A stretch of DNA of 64,000 nucleotides from CAWCKS01 sp963763485 (GCA_963763485.1 CAVXOW010000005.1:682001-746000), one strand, 5' to 3'. Positions 35,642-46,612 are shown, counted from the first letter of the stretch. Notes: generated by a model from the sequence alone, not told the origin. A program made the numbers and translations.

Positions 35642-36737
35642 CTAATCCCGCGTCACCACGGTGACATGCCCCATCTTGCGGCCCGGCCGCGCAATCTCCT
35701 TGCCGTAGAGATGCACCGTGGCGCCCGGCTTTGACAGCCATTCGGTGTAGGTCTCGACCTCTTCGCCGATCAGATTGGTCATGATGACGGCGCCGTGGCG
35801 GCGGACTTCGGCCAGCGGCCAGCCGGCAATGGCCCGAATGTGCTGCTCGAACTGCGACACCGTGGCGCCGTCCAGGGTCCAGTGCCCGGAATTGTGGACC
35901 CGCGGAGCGATCTCGTTGACGAGGATGCGGTGCGGCCGGCCCTTCCGGCGCGACGAACATCTCGACCGCAAGCACGCCGATATAGTCGAAGGCCGTGGCG
36001 ATGGTCTCTGCGATCTGACGGGCCTCGGCAGCAAGTGCGGCCGTGATGCGCGCCGGCACCATCGAGGTTTTGAGAATGTGATCGCGATGGTCGTTCTCGG
36101 TGACATCGAAGCACACGATGCGACCGTCGGCACCGCGTGCTGCGACCACCGAGATCTCGCGCTCGAACGGCACGAAGGATTCGAGGATCGCCGCGTTGCT
36201 CGCAAGCTGTTTCCAGACGCCGTCGAGATTGTCGCCGTTGCGGATGACGACCTGGCCCTTGCCGTCGTAACCGAAGCGCCGGGTCTTCAACACGGCCGGC
36301 ACGCCAAGCTTCGCCACGGCGTCGCGCAACTCCGCGGCCGACGAGACGTCGGCATAGTCGGCCGTGGCAATCCCCAGGCCCTTGACGAAATCCTTCTCGA
36401 TCAGGCGATCCTGCGTCGTCTTCAATATCTCGGGATCCGGCAGCACCGGCCGCCGTGCCGCGAGCACCAGGGCGGTTGCCGACGGCACGTTCTCGAATTC
36501 ATAGGTGATGACGTCGACGTCGGAGGCGAACAATTCAAGCGCTTCGACATCGGCATATTCGGCGCATGTTGCGCGCTGCACGACATCGAAGGCCGGAGAG
36601 TCCGGGTCCGGCGAGAACACGTGGCATTTCAGGCCGAGCCGCGCTGCCGCGAGCGCCAGCATGCGCCCAAGCTGTCCGCCGCCGAGAATGCCGATGGTAG
36701 CGCCCGGCTTCAGCTTCACACGCGAGGCCGAACTCAC
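35642..36737 (-). pseudogene. purK: N5-carboxyaminoimidazole ribonucleotide synthetase, frameshifted
   Basis: Carboxylates aminoimidazole ribonucleotide with ATP and bicarbonate in purine synthesis. ATG 36737, 4-bp overlap with purE. It begins VKLKPGATIGILGGGQLGRM and carries the ATP-grasp region KTRRFGYDGKGQ and EREISVVAARGADG. At 35940-35942 an extra G in GGG breaks the frame. Removing it gives RILVNEIAPRVHNSGHWTLD, then the C-terminal domain ending at 35642 (MGHVTVVTRD). Repaired length about 364 residues is normal. Since the step is essential without purines, an assembly error is likely. Confidence 0.92.
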
Positions 36738-37246
36738 GCACGCTCCCCGCCAGATACCGGACGTTCGGGCGTCGGACGTTCCGCAACAGCGTCTGTCTGC
36801 GCCTTGCGCCAGGCCGCGAGCCGCATCGCCAGCGCGGCGTCAGTCAGCGCAAGCACGCTGGCAGCAAGCAGCGCCGCGTTGATGGCGCCGGACTTGCCGA
36901 TCGCGAGCGTGCCGACGGGGATGCCAGCCGGCATCTGCACGATCGAATAGAGCGAGTCGATGCCGGACATCGCCTTGGACTCGACCGGCACGCCGAACAC
37001 CGGCAGCTCGGTCAGTGAAGCGGCCATGCCGGGCAGGTGCGCGGCGCCGCCGGCGCCTGCGATGATCACCTTGTAGCCGGCGGCCTTGGCACCCCGGGCA
37101 AAGGCATAGAGCCGCTCCGGCGTGCGATGCGCCGAGACGATGCGCTCGTCGTAGGCAATGCCGAGATCGCGCAGGGTCGTGGCGGCGTGCGACATGGTTT
37201 CCCAGTCCGACTGGCTTCCCATGATGATTGCGACGGCGGCGGCCAT
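36734..37246 (-). CDS. purE: N5-carboxyaminoimidazole ribonucleotide mutase
   Basis: 170 residues. Moves the carboxyl group of N5-CAIR to carbon 4. It has the phosphate-binding IMGSQSDWETM at the start, VSAHRTPERLYAFA, and the active-site AGAGGAAHLPGMAASLT near residue 65. The C-terminal extension (KAQTDAVAERPTPE) is hydrophilic. It is first in the purE-purK operon. Confidence 0.95.
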   Translation of the reverse strand: MAAAVAIIMGSQSDWETMSHAATTLRDLGIAYDERIVSAHRTPERLYAFARGAKAAGYKVIIAGAGGAAHLPGMAASLTELPVFGVPVESKAMSGIDSLYSIVQMPAGIPVGTLAIGKSGAINAALLAASVLALTDAALAMRLAAWRKAQTDAVAERPTPERPVSGGERA

Positions 37247-37383
37247 TGGTTGCTTCGAATCGTTGGTGCTGTGCGAGAATTTGCAAAAAAGAAGCGCGGA
37301 TTATAGGGGTCGACTTTAGACTGGCAAGCAGGTTGGATTGATTGATCGATTCTTGGTCAACACCACGCCGTGGTGCGGCGAAG

Positions 37384-38016
37384 ATGACGAAGAGCCCGGC
37401 CCGCAAGTCCCGACCACGCAAAGCGCGCAACCCAGCATCGTCGTCGCTCGTCAAGCGATTGCGCGCACGCCTTGCCGAGGCCCGCAGGCAGATCGCCGAT
37501 CTGAAACAGCGCGCGGATACCGACATCCTGCTCGACATCCAGAACCGCCGCGGCTTCGAGCGGGAGTTGCGGCGTTCGCTCGCCTATGTCAAGCGCTACC
37601 GCGCCACGGCTGCCCTGCTTTATCTCGACGTCGACCGGCTGAAGCCGATCAACGATCGCCACGGCCATGCTGCGGGCGATGCCGCACTGAAGGCGATCGC
37701 CATGGAACTGATCGATCATGTCCGGATGTCCGATATTGTCGCGCGGCTTGGTGGCGACGAGTTCGGCATTCTGTTGTGGAACCTCGAGCTCGCCGATGCG
37801 GAGAAAAAGGCGCGAGCACTCGAAGCCGCCATCGACGTGCTGCCGCTGACCTTTCGGGGCAGGACGCTGCGTCTTGGCATTTCGGCCGGTGTCACGATGC
37901 TCGATGGAACCGATGAGACCGCCGACGTGCTGACGCGGGCCGATACGGCGATGTATCGGCGCAAGCTGGTGCGGCGCGCGGCCAAGCGCCGACGCCGCGC
38001 TGCGCTCAAGCGATGA
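37384..38016 (+). CDS. GGDEF domain protein, probable diguanylate cyclase
   Basis: 210 residues. A basic N-terminus and short coiled coil (ARLAEARRQIADLKQRADTD) precede a GGDEF domain: LLYLDVDRLKPINDRHGHAA and the signature RLGGDEFGILLWN. An intact GGDEF supports synthesis of c-di-GMP from GTP. There is no sensory domain. An RxxD inhibitory site is not evident upstream. Its 3' end overlaps the convergent YdcH gene by 11 bp. Confidence 0.85.
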   Translation: MTKSPARKSRPRKARNPASSSLVKRLRARLAEARRQIADLKQRADTDILLDIQNRRGFERELRRSLAYVKRYRATAALLYLDVDRLKPINDRHGHAAGDAALKAIAMELIDHVRMSDIVARLGGDEFGILLWNLELADAEKKARALEAAIDVLPLTFRGRTLRLGISAGVTMLDGTDETADVLTRADTAMYRRKLVRRAAKRRRRAALKR

Positions 38017-38212
38017 TGTCGGGCGTGATCTGATCTTCAACGAATTTGATCCGATCGCGCAGCTGCAACTTGCGCTTTTTGAGGCGCTGCAGTTGCAGGC
38101 GGTCGGGTGCCGGCGATGCCTGCAGGGCCGCAATCGCCACATCGAGATCGCGGTGTTCCTGGCGCAGCCGCGTCAGCTCTTCTCGAAATTCGCGATCGTC
38201 GGTATCGGCCAT
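38006..38212 (-). CDS. YdcH family (DUF465) small helical protein
   Basis: 68 residues: REFREELTRLRQEHRDLDVA, then LQLQRLKKRKLQLRDRIKFV. The family is a helical hairpin with the sequence 'L..LK.RKL.L.D.I'. Function unknown. A second family member is 500 bp away on the other strand. Confidence 0.82.
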   Translation of the reverse strand: MADTDDREFREELTRLRQEHRDLDVAIAALQASPAPDRLQLQRLKKRKLQLRDRIKFVEDQITPDIIA

Positions 38213-38231
38213 TGCGTCAAGCGGTCATGCT

Positions 38232-38471
38232 TCAAGCTGTTGTTGCTTCAAGTCGTTCGGCTCGCCGATCACGTGGAACGCGTTTCGGCAGCACCATGAC
38301 CGCGTGCGCGTCGTGATCGGCTTCTGCGTTGACCGTGGATGCATGTTGCTCGTCCTTACCAGCCGGGTGTTGCACGGCCGCCTGTCGCAGCCATTCGGCT
38401 GCCGTCTTCAAGTTGCATCTGCATCCGCGCAAAATTATCCCCGGTTCCCGTCGCCGGAGCAAGATGGCCAT
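38232..38471 (-). CDS. Possible hypothetical protein
   Basis: A 79-codon frame ahead of the YdcH gene on the same strand, with 19 bases between them. It reads MAILLRRREPGIILRG at the start and ends RDRRAERLEATTA. I recognise no family. Codon use is not clearly coding, and the region could simply be the YdcH leader. Confidence 0.25.
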   Translation of the reverse strand: MAILLRRREPGIILRGCRCNLKTAAEWLRQAAVQHPAGKDEQHASTVNAEADHDAHAVMVLPKRVPRDRRAERLEATTA

Positions 38472-38708
38472 GCCCGTTTTCCGGTACCGCTGCTCGGCAA
38501 AATTGATCGGTCGGGGGTGTGCGGCGGCCGGGTTCCCGGCTGTGGATAGAAGTGGACATTCACCCCGTAAGGGATTGAAACGCGGTGCGTTATTTCGCCG
38601 CCGTCACAACCACGGTTAACGCCGGCAGCGCGCCCCGATCGATATCGACAGTTGGCGGGACTCTATGTAAGATTAATCGCCCGAGCAATAAGACGGAGAA
38701 CCCCTCCA
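38472..38708. other. Divergent intergenic region
   Basis: 237 bases between a doubtful minus-strand frame and the second YdcH gene. No operator, RNA or repeat seen. It should hold promoters for both directions. Confidence 0.4.
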
Positions 38709-38894
38709 ATGGCGATCCAAGCTCACCTTGCGGAATTGGAACGGAAGCACGAGGCACTCAAGAAGCAAATCCACGAAGCGCTCATGCATCCGTCGATCGA
38801 TGATGTCGAGATCGTCGAACTGAAGCGCCGCAAGTTGATGGTGAAGGACGAGATCGAACGACTGCGCACTACCGCTGTCGATACCGTCCACTGA
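38709..38894 (+). CDS. YdcH family (DUF465) small helical protein, second copy
   Basis: 61 residues: LAELERKHEALKKQIHEALM, then VEIVELKRRKLMVKDEIERL. It has the same two-helix pattern as the copy at 38006-38212. The two are different in sequence, so this is an old duplication or independent acquisition. Confidence 0.85.
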   Translation: MAIQAHLAELERKHEALKKQIHEALMHPSIDDVEIVELKRRKLMVKDEIERLRTTAVDTVH

Positions 38895-38958
38895 TCGGCC
38901 GCTATTGTAGCTGAGTTGGAACGTCCGCACGTGGTGCGATTGGTTGTGCGTGCGTCGA

Positions 38959-40068
38959 TCACGCACCACCCTGCAGCCGTGCGAGGACGTGGTCTGCGAT
39001 CGCCAGTGACGATGTCAGCCCCGGCGACTCGATCCCGAACAGATTGATGAGTCCCGCAACGCCGTGGTCGCGTGGTCCCTGCACGACGAAATCCTGATTG
39101 GCGACCGCGGGCGGCACGATCTTCGGCCGGATGCCGGAATAGCTCGGCTGCAGTGCGCCGTCAGGTAACTCAGGCCAATAGCGCCGGATCGCTGGATAGA
39201 ATTTGGCGGCGCGCTGCGGATCGACCGCGTAGTCGATGGCATCGATCCATTCGACGTCCGGGCCGAACCGCGCCTGGTCCGCCATGTCGAGCGTCAGGTG
39301 CACGCCAAGCCCGCCGGGCACCGGCACTGGATAGATCAGTCGTGAGAACGGCGCGCGGCCGGTGAGGCTGAAGTAGTTTCCCTTGGCAAAATAGGCGTTC
39401 GGTACCTTGTCGCGTGGCATGCCTTCGATGTTTCGCGCCAGCGCCGGCGCAGCCAGTCCGGCCGTGTTGATCAGCACCTTGCAGCCAAGCGTGAGCGGAT
39501 CGGTGCCGCCGACGTCGAGCACAAAACCCTCGTCCGCAATCGCGGCTTTTCGCAAAGGCGCGTTGAACGCGATACTTGCGCCATCAGCCTCGGCGTCTCC
39601 GCGCAGCGCGAGCATGTAGCCGTGGCTATCGATGATACCGGTGGATGGCGACAGCAACGCGGCCGCGCAATGGACGGCAGGTTCGAGCGCCCGCGCTTCC
39701 GCCGCGCTGATCATGCGAAGATCGTCGACGCCGTTCCGCGCCGCGTGCTCTCGAATCGAGGCGAGCTTGTCGGTCTCGGCGTCATTCGTCGCGACGATCA
39801 GCTTGCCACAATTCTTGTGCGGCACGCCATGCTCCGCGCAATACGCGTAAAGCATCTTGCGACCCAGGACACAGAACCGCGCCATCAGGCTGTCGTGCGG
39901 GTAGTAGATGCCGGCGTGGATGACCTCGCTGTTGCGCGAGGATGTGATGGTGCCGATGGCGTCTTCGCTCTCGAGCATGAGAACCTCGCGGCCGGCAAGC
40001 GCGAGACGGCGTGCGATGGCGAGCCCAATCACACCCGCTCCGACGACCACGCATTCGATCCTGTCCAT
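38959..40068 (-). CDS. FAD-dependent oxidoreductase, L-2-hydroxyglutarate oxidase-like
   Basis: 369 residues of the DAO/LhgO family. The FAD Rossmann motif is VVGAGVIGLAIARRLALAG at the start, followed by SRNSEVIHAGIYYP, a hallmark of the LhgO branch, where it contacts substrate and flavin. Near the C-terminus are GIRPKIVPP and NLFGIESPGLTSSLAIADHV, the second FAD contact. It probably oxidises a 2-hydroxy acid such as L-2-hydroxyglutarate with electron transfer to quinone or oxygen. Confidence 0.85.
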   Translation of the reverse strand: MDRIECVVVGAGVIGLAIARRLALAGREVLMLESEDAIGTITSSRNSEVIHAGIYYPHDSLMARFCVLGRKMLYAYCAEHGVPHKNCGKLIVATNDAETDKLASIREHAARNGVDDLRMISAAEARALEPAVHCAAALLSPSTGIIDSHGYMLALRGDAEADGASIAFNAPLRKAAIADEGFVLDVGGTDPLTLGCKVLINTAGLAAPALARNIEGMPRDKVPNAYFAKGNYFSLTGRAPFSRLIYPVPVPGGLGVHLTLDMADQARFGPDVEWIDAIDYAVDPQRAAKFYPAIRRYWPELPDGALQPSYSGIRPKIVPPAVANQDFVVQGPRDHGVAGLINLFGIESPGLTSSLAIADHVLARLQGGA

Positions 40069-40299
40069 CCATTGGTCTCCCGATAGCCCCGGCGGGCGGG
40101 CACATGCTTAAGGGATCGTTAAGACCCGACGGCGGTGTTTGCAATTAGCGTCGAATTTCATGGTTCATTCAGCATCTGGAGACCGTTTGATTATCATTCA
40201 AATCAAGGCGCTAGGTTCCAGGGGTAGGCGTTTACCTGATTAAAAGATGTGCGCAGCCAAGGTGGCAAGCTTTTCAGAGCCCGCGAGAACCTTGGCAGA

Positions 40300-42973
40300 A
40301 TGCTCGGTGAGTTTGCACGCGTGAAGGCAGTTGGTGCCCGGCTTGTCGCGGGAGCGCTTCTGCTCGGCTGCGCCACGTCTGGTGCGCGCGCGGCTGGCCT
40401 CAACGATTTCGATCCGGCGCTGCTGCGGCAGGCGGTTTTCGCCGGCCTCGTCGCCTGCGCATTCATGGCCGCTGTTGCAATCTGGTCGTTCTCGGCGCTG
40501 CGCCGGGTGCGCCGCCGCTTCCGCCGTCGCATGCACTTCATGTCGACCGCGCTGAACTACATGAACCTCGGCGTCAGCATGGTGGATAGCCAGGGACGGT
40601 TGCGCTTTTGCAACGACGCCTATCTCGACATCCACAGGCTGTCGCGGTCCGAGGTCACGCCCAACATGCCGCTCGACGAAGTGCTGACGCTGCGCTGCTT
40701 CGCGCGGCACCTTCGACGAGGCAAGCGCGAACTTCGCGAAAGACGGCGAGGAGACCAGCGAGAGCGTCCGTGACCTCGACGACGGCCGTTCCGTGATCGT
40801 GTCGCGCCACCGGCTGCCCACTGGCGGCTGGGTCGCGACCTACGCCGACTTCACCGAGCAGCGCAAGCTTGCGAGGCAACTCGCCACCACCAAGCTGTTT
40901 CTGGAATTGGTGATCGACAACATCCCGGTTTGCGTCGCCGTGAAGAACATCTCCGATCGTCGCTACGTGCTTGCCAACCGCGCCTTCGAACAGTTCAGCC
41001 GGCTGTCGCGCGACGCCATCGTCGGCAGCACCGCAGAGGAGATCTTCACGCGCCAGTCGGCGCGCGCCGTGACCGGCGCCGACAACGAGGCGATTGCTTC
41101 GACGAGCGGCGATGCCCGGATGGAGATCGTCGTTGATCGCGGTTCGCAAAAACGCGTACTCGCGGCGCGCCGTGTCGTGACCCACGACGAGGAGGGCAAG
41201 CCCGAACTGCTGGTGACGTTGTTCGACGACATCACCGAAAAGCGCAGTCTCTCCAAGGAAGTCGAGGAGACCAAGAAGTTCCTCGAACTCGTGCTCGACC
41301 ACATCCCGGTCAGCGTGATGGTGAAGTCGGTGCGCGACCGCCGCTACCTGCTGGTCAATCGCTCCGGCGAGCGCTTCATGAACAAGAGCCGCGAGCAGAT
41401 GGTCGGTCACCGCGTCGACGAGGTCCACGATACGGACGAGGCGACCTTCATCAAGCATCGCGATGACACCGCGATCCGGCTGCACGGCACCGTGGTCGCC
41501 GAGGAGTATCCGGTCAAGGCCGACGAAGGCATGCGGCTCTATCTCGCCCGTCGCGTCGCCGTGGCCGATCAGGGCGAGGAGCCGCAGTACATCGTCCAGA
41601 CCAACGAGGACGTCACCGATCGCCGCCAGACCGAGTCGCGGATGGCGCACATGGCGTTCCATGACGGGCTGACCGATCTGCCCAACCGTGTCGCCTTCGT
41701 GCAGGCCCTCAATCAAATGATCGAAGCCTGCGCCGGCTCCGACGAATTCGCGGTCGTGTCGATCGATCTCGATAGCTTCAAGGAAATTAATGACGTGTTC
41801 GGTCACGTGGTCGGCGATCGTCTGCTGATCGAAGTGTCCCGGCGCCTGCAGGCGGCGGCGCAGGGCGCCGTGGTCGCGCGCCTGAGCGGTGATGAGTTTG
41901 GCTTGATCGTCGACGGCGAGCAGCCAAAGGCCGGCCGCGCACTCGCTGAGCGGTTGATCGAGGCGATGCGCGCGGAGTTTGTGATCGAGGACAAGACCAT
42001 CCATGTCGCGGTGACCGCCGGCATCTCGGTTTTTCCACGCAACGGCAAGGATGCGGCGGCATTGCTCGCCAATGCCGACGCGGCGCTGTTCCGCGCCAAG
42101 GCGGAGGCCCGCGGCTCGGTGCGGGTGTTCGAGGCCGAGATGGATCAGCAGATCCGCGACCGCCGGGCCATGCACCAGGATCTGTCGACCGCGCTGAAGA
42201 ACGGCGAATTGTCCCTGCACTACCAGCCGCAGGCCCGGACCGGCCGCGACATCGTCGGCTTCGAGGCGCTGGTGCGCTGGATCCATCCGGTGCGCGGCTT
42301 CGTTTCGCCCGGCGAGTTCATTCCGATTGCGGAAGAGAGCGGACTGATCGTCGAGATGGGCGAATGGATCCTGCGCGAGGCCTGCCGCGAGGCGGCGTCG
42401 TGGAAGAAACCGCTGCAGATCGCGGTCAACCTGTCGCCGGTACAATTTCTGCACGGCGACCTGGTCGGCCTCGTGCACTCGATCCTGCTGGAGACGGGCC
42501 TGACGCCGGGCCGGCTCGAGCTCGAGATCACCGAGGGCGTCCTGATCCGTGACTTCGAGCGCAGCCTTGCGTTGCTGCGCCGCCTGAAATCGCTCGGGGT
42601 GCGCATCGCGATGGACGACTTCGGCACCGGCTATTCGTCGCTGTCCTATCTGCAGTCGTTTCCGTTCGACAAGATCAAGATCGACCGCGCCTTCATCATG
42701 AACCTCGGCGTCAACCCGCAGTCGGCGGCAATCGTGCGCGCGGTGATCGGGCTCGGTCATGGCCTCGACGTGCCGATCGTCGCCGAGGGTGTCGAGACCG
42801 GCGATCAACTCGCGTTCCTTGCCGAAGAGCATTGCGATCAGGTGCAGGGCTACTACATCGGCAAGCCGGCGCCGATCCGCCAGTATGCCGCGCTGACCGG
42901 CAACGAGGTCGCGCCCGAGACCGCGCCGCTGGTCGCTGCTGAAAGCGCAAACGCGGCGCGCAAGGTCGGCTGA
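40300..42973 (+). pseudogene. Membrane PAS-GGDEF-EAL c-di-GMP signalling protein, frameshifted
   Basis: About 890 residues if repaired. The N-terminus has a signal-like segment and a helix (FAGLVACAFMAAVAIWSFSA). Three PAS-type modules follow; the first is split by one extra base near 40690-40700, where CTGCGCTGCTT should be read CTGGCTGCTT. The later modules (ATTKLFLELVIDNIPVCVA and ETKKFLELVLDHIPVSVM) are intact. The GGDEF is degenerate (LSGDEFGL). The EAL domain is complete: FEALVRW, ELEITEGVL, DDFGTGYSSLSYL and VAEGVET. It is therefore more likely a c-di-GMP phosphodiesterase than a cyclase. The start is uncertain. Confidence 0.85.
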
Positions 42974-43049
42974 AGCCGCCAACAAACGAGCCACCTGCCA
43001 TCCGCTTGTCGTTTTCCCCGCCTCAGATACGCTGGGTGAGGGGACGCGA

Positions 43050-44511
43050 GTGGCAGACTACGACCTTGCAGTGATCGGCGGCGGTTTGACCGGCGCCAGC
43101 GTCGCGCGCGACGCCGCCGGACGGGGTTTGCGGGTCGCCCTGTTCGAGCAGGGCGATCTTGCGAGCGGCGCATCCTCGGCCTCCTCACGGCTGATGGGCG
43201 GCGATCTGCAGCTCCTGGAACGGCGTGCCGTGGCAAGCGTGAGGCGATCCCTCATCGAGCGCGACCGCGAATTGCGTCTCGCCCCGCACCTGGTGCGTCC
43301 CTTGCGATTCGTGCATTCCGCTGCACCCGCAAGGGCGGCCGGTCTGGCTGTTGCGGCTCGGGCTGTCGGTCTACGACCGGCTCGGCGCCGGCCCGCCGGC
43401 GTCGACCACCCTCGACTTGAGCCATCACGAGGCGGGCTTCTGCCTGCAACGTCCGTACGGCTCGGCGTTCGAGTTTTCCGACGCCGTCGCTGACGACGCG
43501 CGCCTCGTCATTCTCAATGCGCTCGATGCCGGCGAACGCGGCGCCGATATCCGCACCGGAGCCCGCTGCGTGCGTGCCGACCGGGATTTGGAGTGGCGCA
43601 TCGCGCTGATCGATCGCGGACGCCGCCGCAACGTGACCGCGCGGGCGCTGGTGTCCGCGGTCGGCGCGTGGACCGGACAATTCGCCGAGACGGTCCTGCG
43701 ACGGGCGCCGCCTCCGCTGGCGCTGGTCCGCGAGAGCCAGATCATTGTCAGGCGCCTGTTCGATCACGACCGCGTCTACGTCCTGCAGCAGCCCGGAGGT
43801 AACCTCGTGTTCGCCCAGCGCTACGACGAGGAACGAACCCTGATCGGGATGGCGAGGGCGGATTTCCTGGGTGACCTGGCGGCGGTATCGCCGGCCGCTG
43901 CCGACATCATGGAACTCTGCAGCGCGGCGAACCGATATTTCCGCGAACAGATTTCGCCCGCGGACGTGGTCGCCACCACCTGCGCCGTGCGCGCGCGTCC
44001 TTCGGTGCGCGGCCGCGCCGAGGTGCCGCGCTCCGGTGTCGTGCAGCTCGACCGTCGCTATGGCGAAGCGCCGCTGGTGGTCGCCTTTGGCGGCGACATG
44101 ACCTCCTATCGCCTGCAGGCCGAGACCATCGTCGACGCGCTGGCGTCGTTTTACGTCAAGGCCGTACCATGGACCGCGGAAGCGCCGCTGCCGGGCGGCG
44201 ATTTCGCCGATCTCGACGATGAGATCGGTGCGACGCTGCGCCGCTGTCCATATCTTGACGGCGGTCAGGCGCGCCGGCTGACGCTGGCCTATGGCACACG
44301 GGTCGCAGATGTGCTTGGCGATGCAACCTGTCTCGGCGATTTGGGGCCGGCCTTTGGCGCCGGACTGACCGGTTCAGAGGTGCGCTACATGATGCATAGG
44401 GAGTGGGCGAGAACGGCGGACGATGTCTTGTGGCGGCGCTCGAAATTGGGCTTGGCAATGTCGGGTGCGGCGCGCGACGCGCTGGCGCGATTCATGAAAT
44501 CCGTTGCATGA
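43050..44511 (+). pseudogene. glpD: Glycerol-3-phosphate dehydrogenase, frameshifted
   Basis: Membrane-associated FAD enzyme oxidising glycerol-3-phosphate to dihydroxyacetone phosphate. From GTG 43050 it reads LAVIGGGLTGASVARDAAGR, then LASGASSASSRLMGGDLQLL. Near 43316 one extra T (GTGCATTCCG) shifts the frame. Correction gives VHPLHPQGRPVWLLRLGLSV, followed by SAVGAWTGQFAE and the C-terminal domain (GSEVRYMMHREWARTADDVL). Repaired length is about 486 residues. It ends 36 bp before the ABC transporter genes. Confidence 0.9.
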
Positions 44512-44546
44512 TCGCAGCTGCATGACTGCTTCGACCAGCCCGTTGG

Positions 44547-45689
44547 ATGATGGCGCAGACGCTGGCGGCTTCCGAACGAAGCCAGGTCGCCAAGCCCGCT
44601 CGCGAACCCGCCCTGAGTATCGTGTCGGTGACCAAGCGCTTCGGCGGCTTCACCGCGGTCGACGATCTGTCGCTCGATATCAACGCCGGCGAGTTCTTCG
44701 CGCTGCTCGGGCCGTCGGGGTGCGGCAAGACCACGCTGCTGCGCATGCTGGCCGGTCTCGAAAGCCCCGACAGCGGCAGCATCCTGCTCGACGGCGCCGA
44801 TATTTCGCACGTGCCGCCGCATCAGCGGCCGGTCAACATGATGTTCCAGAGCTACGCACTGTTTCCGCACCTCGACGTTGCCGGCAACATTGCGTTCGGT
44901 TTGAAACGCGCGCGGCTGCCGCAAAGCGAGATCGACGCGCGCGTCGCCGAGATGCTGGCGCTGACGCAGCTCGAGGGGCTCGAGAGGCGGCGTCCGGACC
45001 AGTTGTCCGGCGGCCAGCGCCAGCGTGTCGCGCTGGCACGGTCGCTGGCGCGGCGGCCGCGGCTGTTGCTGCTCGATGAGCCGCTGGCGGCGCTCGACAA
45101 GAAGCTGCGCGAGAGCACGCAGCTCGAGCTCATGAAGGTGCAGCGCCAGCTCGGCACGACGTTCATCATCGTCACTCACGATCAGGAGGAAGCGATGACG
45201 GTCGCCGACCGCATCGCCGTCCTCGACAAGGGGCACCTGGTCCAGGTGGCGGCCCCGCGCGAACTCTATGAGAAGCCGAATTCACGCTGGGTCGCCGGTT
45301 TCGTCGGCGACATCAACCTGATCGAAGGCCAGGTGGTGCAAATCCACTCCGGCACGCTGACGCTGAAAACCGTCGATGCCGGCACCATCGTGGCGTTGAC
45401 GAAAAACGATCTGGTGCCGGGCATGACGATCATGATCGCGATTCGCCCGGAGAAGATCAGGATTTCCGGTGAATCCGCGTCGGCCGCGGGCGGTAACGCG
45501 CTCCGCGGCGAACTCATCGAGATCGGCTATCTCGGCGGCACGTCGACCTACACAGTCAGGCTGACGTTTGGCGCGACACTGCGCGTTGCGCGAAGCAACG
45601 TCGAAACGGGCGAAGCATCTTCGCTCAAGATCGGCCAGCGGGTCTCGCTCTCGATCGCACCCGAGGCCTGCATCGTGCTGGAGAAGTGA
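44547..45689 (+). CDS. potA: Polyamine-type ABC transporter ATP-binding protein
   Basis: 380 residues. The nucleotide-binding domain has Walker A GPSGCGKTT, Q-loop FQSYALFPHLD, signature LSGGQRQRVALARSLARRP and Walker B LLLLDEPLAALD, with the switch His in IVTHDQEEAM. The C-terminal TOBE domain (about 300-380) is typical of PotA/PotG. It energises uptake of putrescine, spermidine or related cations. Its TGA overlaps the ATG of the first permease gene. Confidence 0.92.
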   Translation: MMAQTLAASERSQVAKPAREPALSIVSVTKRFGGFTAVDDLSLDINAGEFFALLGPSGCGKTTLLRMLAGLESPDSGSILLDGADISHVPPHQRPVNMMFQSYALFPHLDVAGNIAFGLKRARLPQSEIDARVAEMLALTQLEGLERRRPDQLSGGQRQRVALARSLARRPRLLLLDEPLAALDKKLRESTQLELMKVQRQLGTTFIIVTHDQEEAMTVADRIAVLDKGHLVQVAAPRELYEKPNSRWVAGFVGDINLIEGQVVQIHSGTLTLKTVDAGTIVALTKNDLVPGMTIMIAIRPEKIRISGESASAAGGNALRGELIEIGYLGGTSTYTVRLTFGATLRVARSNVETGEASSLKIGQRVSLSIAPEACIVLEK

Positions 45690-46612
45690 TGGCGTCCGGC
45701 AGCCACGCGCGAAGACTGTTCTCGCGTCCCGCGCGGCTTGCGGCGATCGCCCCGTATCTCTGGATGACGCTGTTCTTCCTGGTGCCGTTCATCTTTGTCC
45801 TGAAAATCAGCCTGTCCCAGACCGCGATCGCGCAACCGCCCTATGTGCCGGTGTTCGATCTCGGAAATCCTGGGGCAATGTCGCGCGCGCTTGCCATGTT
45901 GTCGGTCGATAATTTCAGGCTGCTCGCGTCCGACGATCTCTACCTCCTGTCATACCTGCGCAGCGTGTTCGTCGCGGTGATCTCGACCGCGGTCCTGCTG
46001 GTGCTCGGATATCCCGTTGCCTATGCGATGGCGCGGCTGCCGCAGCGGCTGCAGCCGATCGCGATGATGCTGGTCATCATTCCATTCTGGACTTCGTTCC
46101 TGATCCGGATTTACGCCTGGATCAACGTGCTTCAGCGTGACGGCCTGTTGAACGATCTGCTGGTGGGGTTGCACATCGTCAGCGCACCGGTGGTGTGGCT
46201 TTCGACCGACAGCGCGATGTATCTCGGCATCGTCTATTCATACTTCCCCTTCATGATCCTGCCGCTCTACGCGACACTGTCGAAACAGGACGCGACGCTG
46301 CTCGAAGCCGCGGCCGACCTCGGCTGTTCACGGCGGCAGGCGTTCTGGCTGGTGACGTTTCCACTATCGCTCCCGGGCGTCGCGGCCGGAGCGCTGCTCT
46401 GCTTCATCCCGATCGTCGGCGAGTTCGTGATTCCCGATCTGCTGGCGGGCTCCGAGAAGCTGATGATCGGGCAGACTCTGTGGCTCGAGTTCTTCACTAA
46501 CCGGGACTGGCCGGTCGCGTCAGCGATTGCGGTCGTGCTGCTGATGCTGCTGGTGGTGCCGCTCGTGGTCTATGATCGGCTGCAGCGCCGTCAGCTCGAG
46601 GCGGCGCGCTGA
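45689..46612 (+). CDS. potB: ABC transporter permease, PotB/PotH type
   Basis: 307 residues with six membrane helices, starting at ATG 45689 in a TGATG overlap. Helix 1 is APYLWMTLFFLVPFIFVLK. The EAA loop that docks on the ATPase is EAAADLGCSRRQAFWLVTFP near residue 210. It is followed by GEFVIPDLLAGSEKLMIGQ, the usual PotB pattern. Confidence 0.92.
   Translation: MASGSHARRLFSRPARLAAIAPYLWMTLFFLVPFIFVLKISLSQTAIAQPPYVPVFDLGNPGAMSRALAMLSVDNFRLLASDDLYLLSYLRSVFVAVISTAVLLVLGYPVAYAMARLPQRLQPIAMMLVIIPFWTSFLIRIYAWINVLQRDGLLNDLLVGLHIVSAPVVWLSTDSAMYLGIVYSYFPFMILPLYATLSKQDATLLEAAADLGCSRRQAFWLVTFPLSLPGVAAGALLCFIPIVGEFVIPDLLAGSEKLMIGQTLWLEFFTNRDWPVASAIAVVLLMLLVVPLVVYDRLQRRQLEAAR

Noticed and set aside
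40655..42994. A 779-codon open frame on the minus strand
   Set aside because: It is antisense to the PAS-GGDEF-EAL gene, with no recognisable motif and Arg/His-rich low-complexity sequence.
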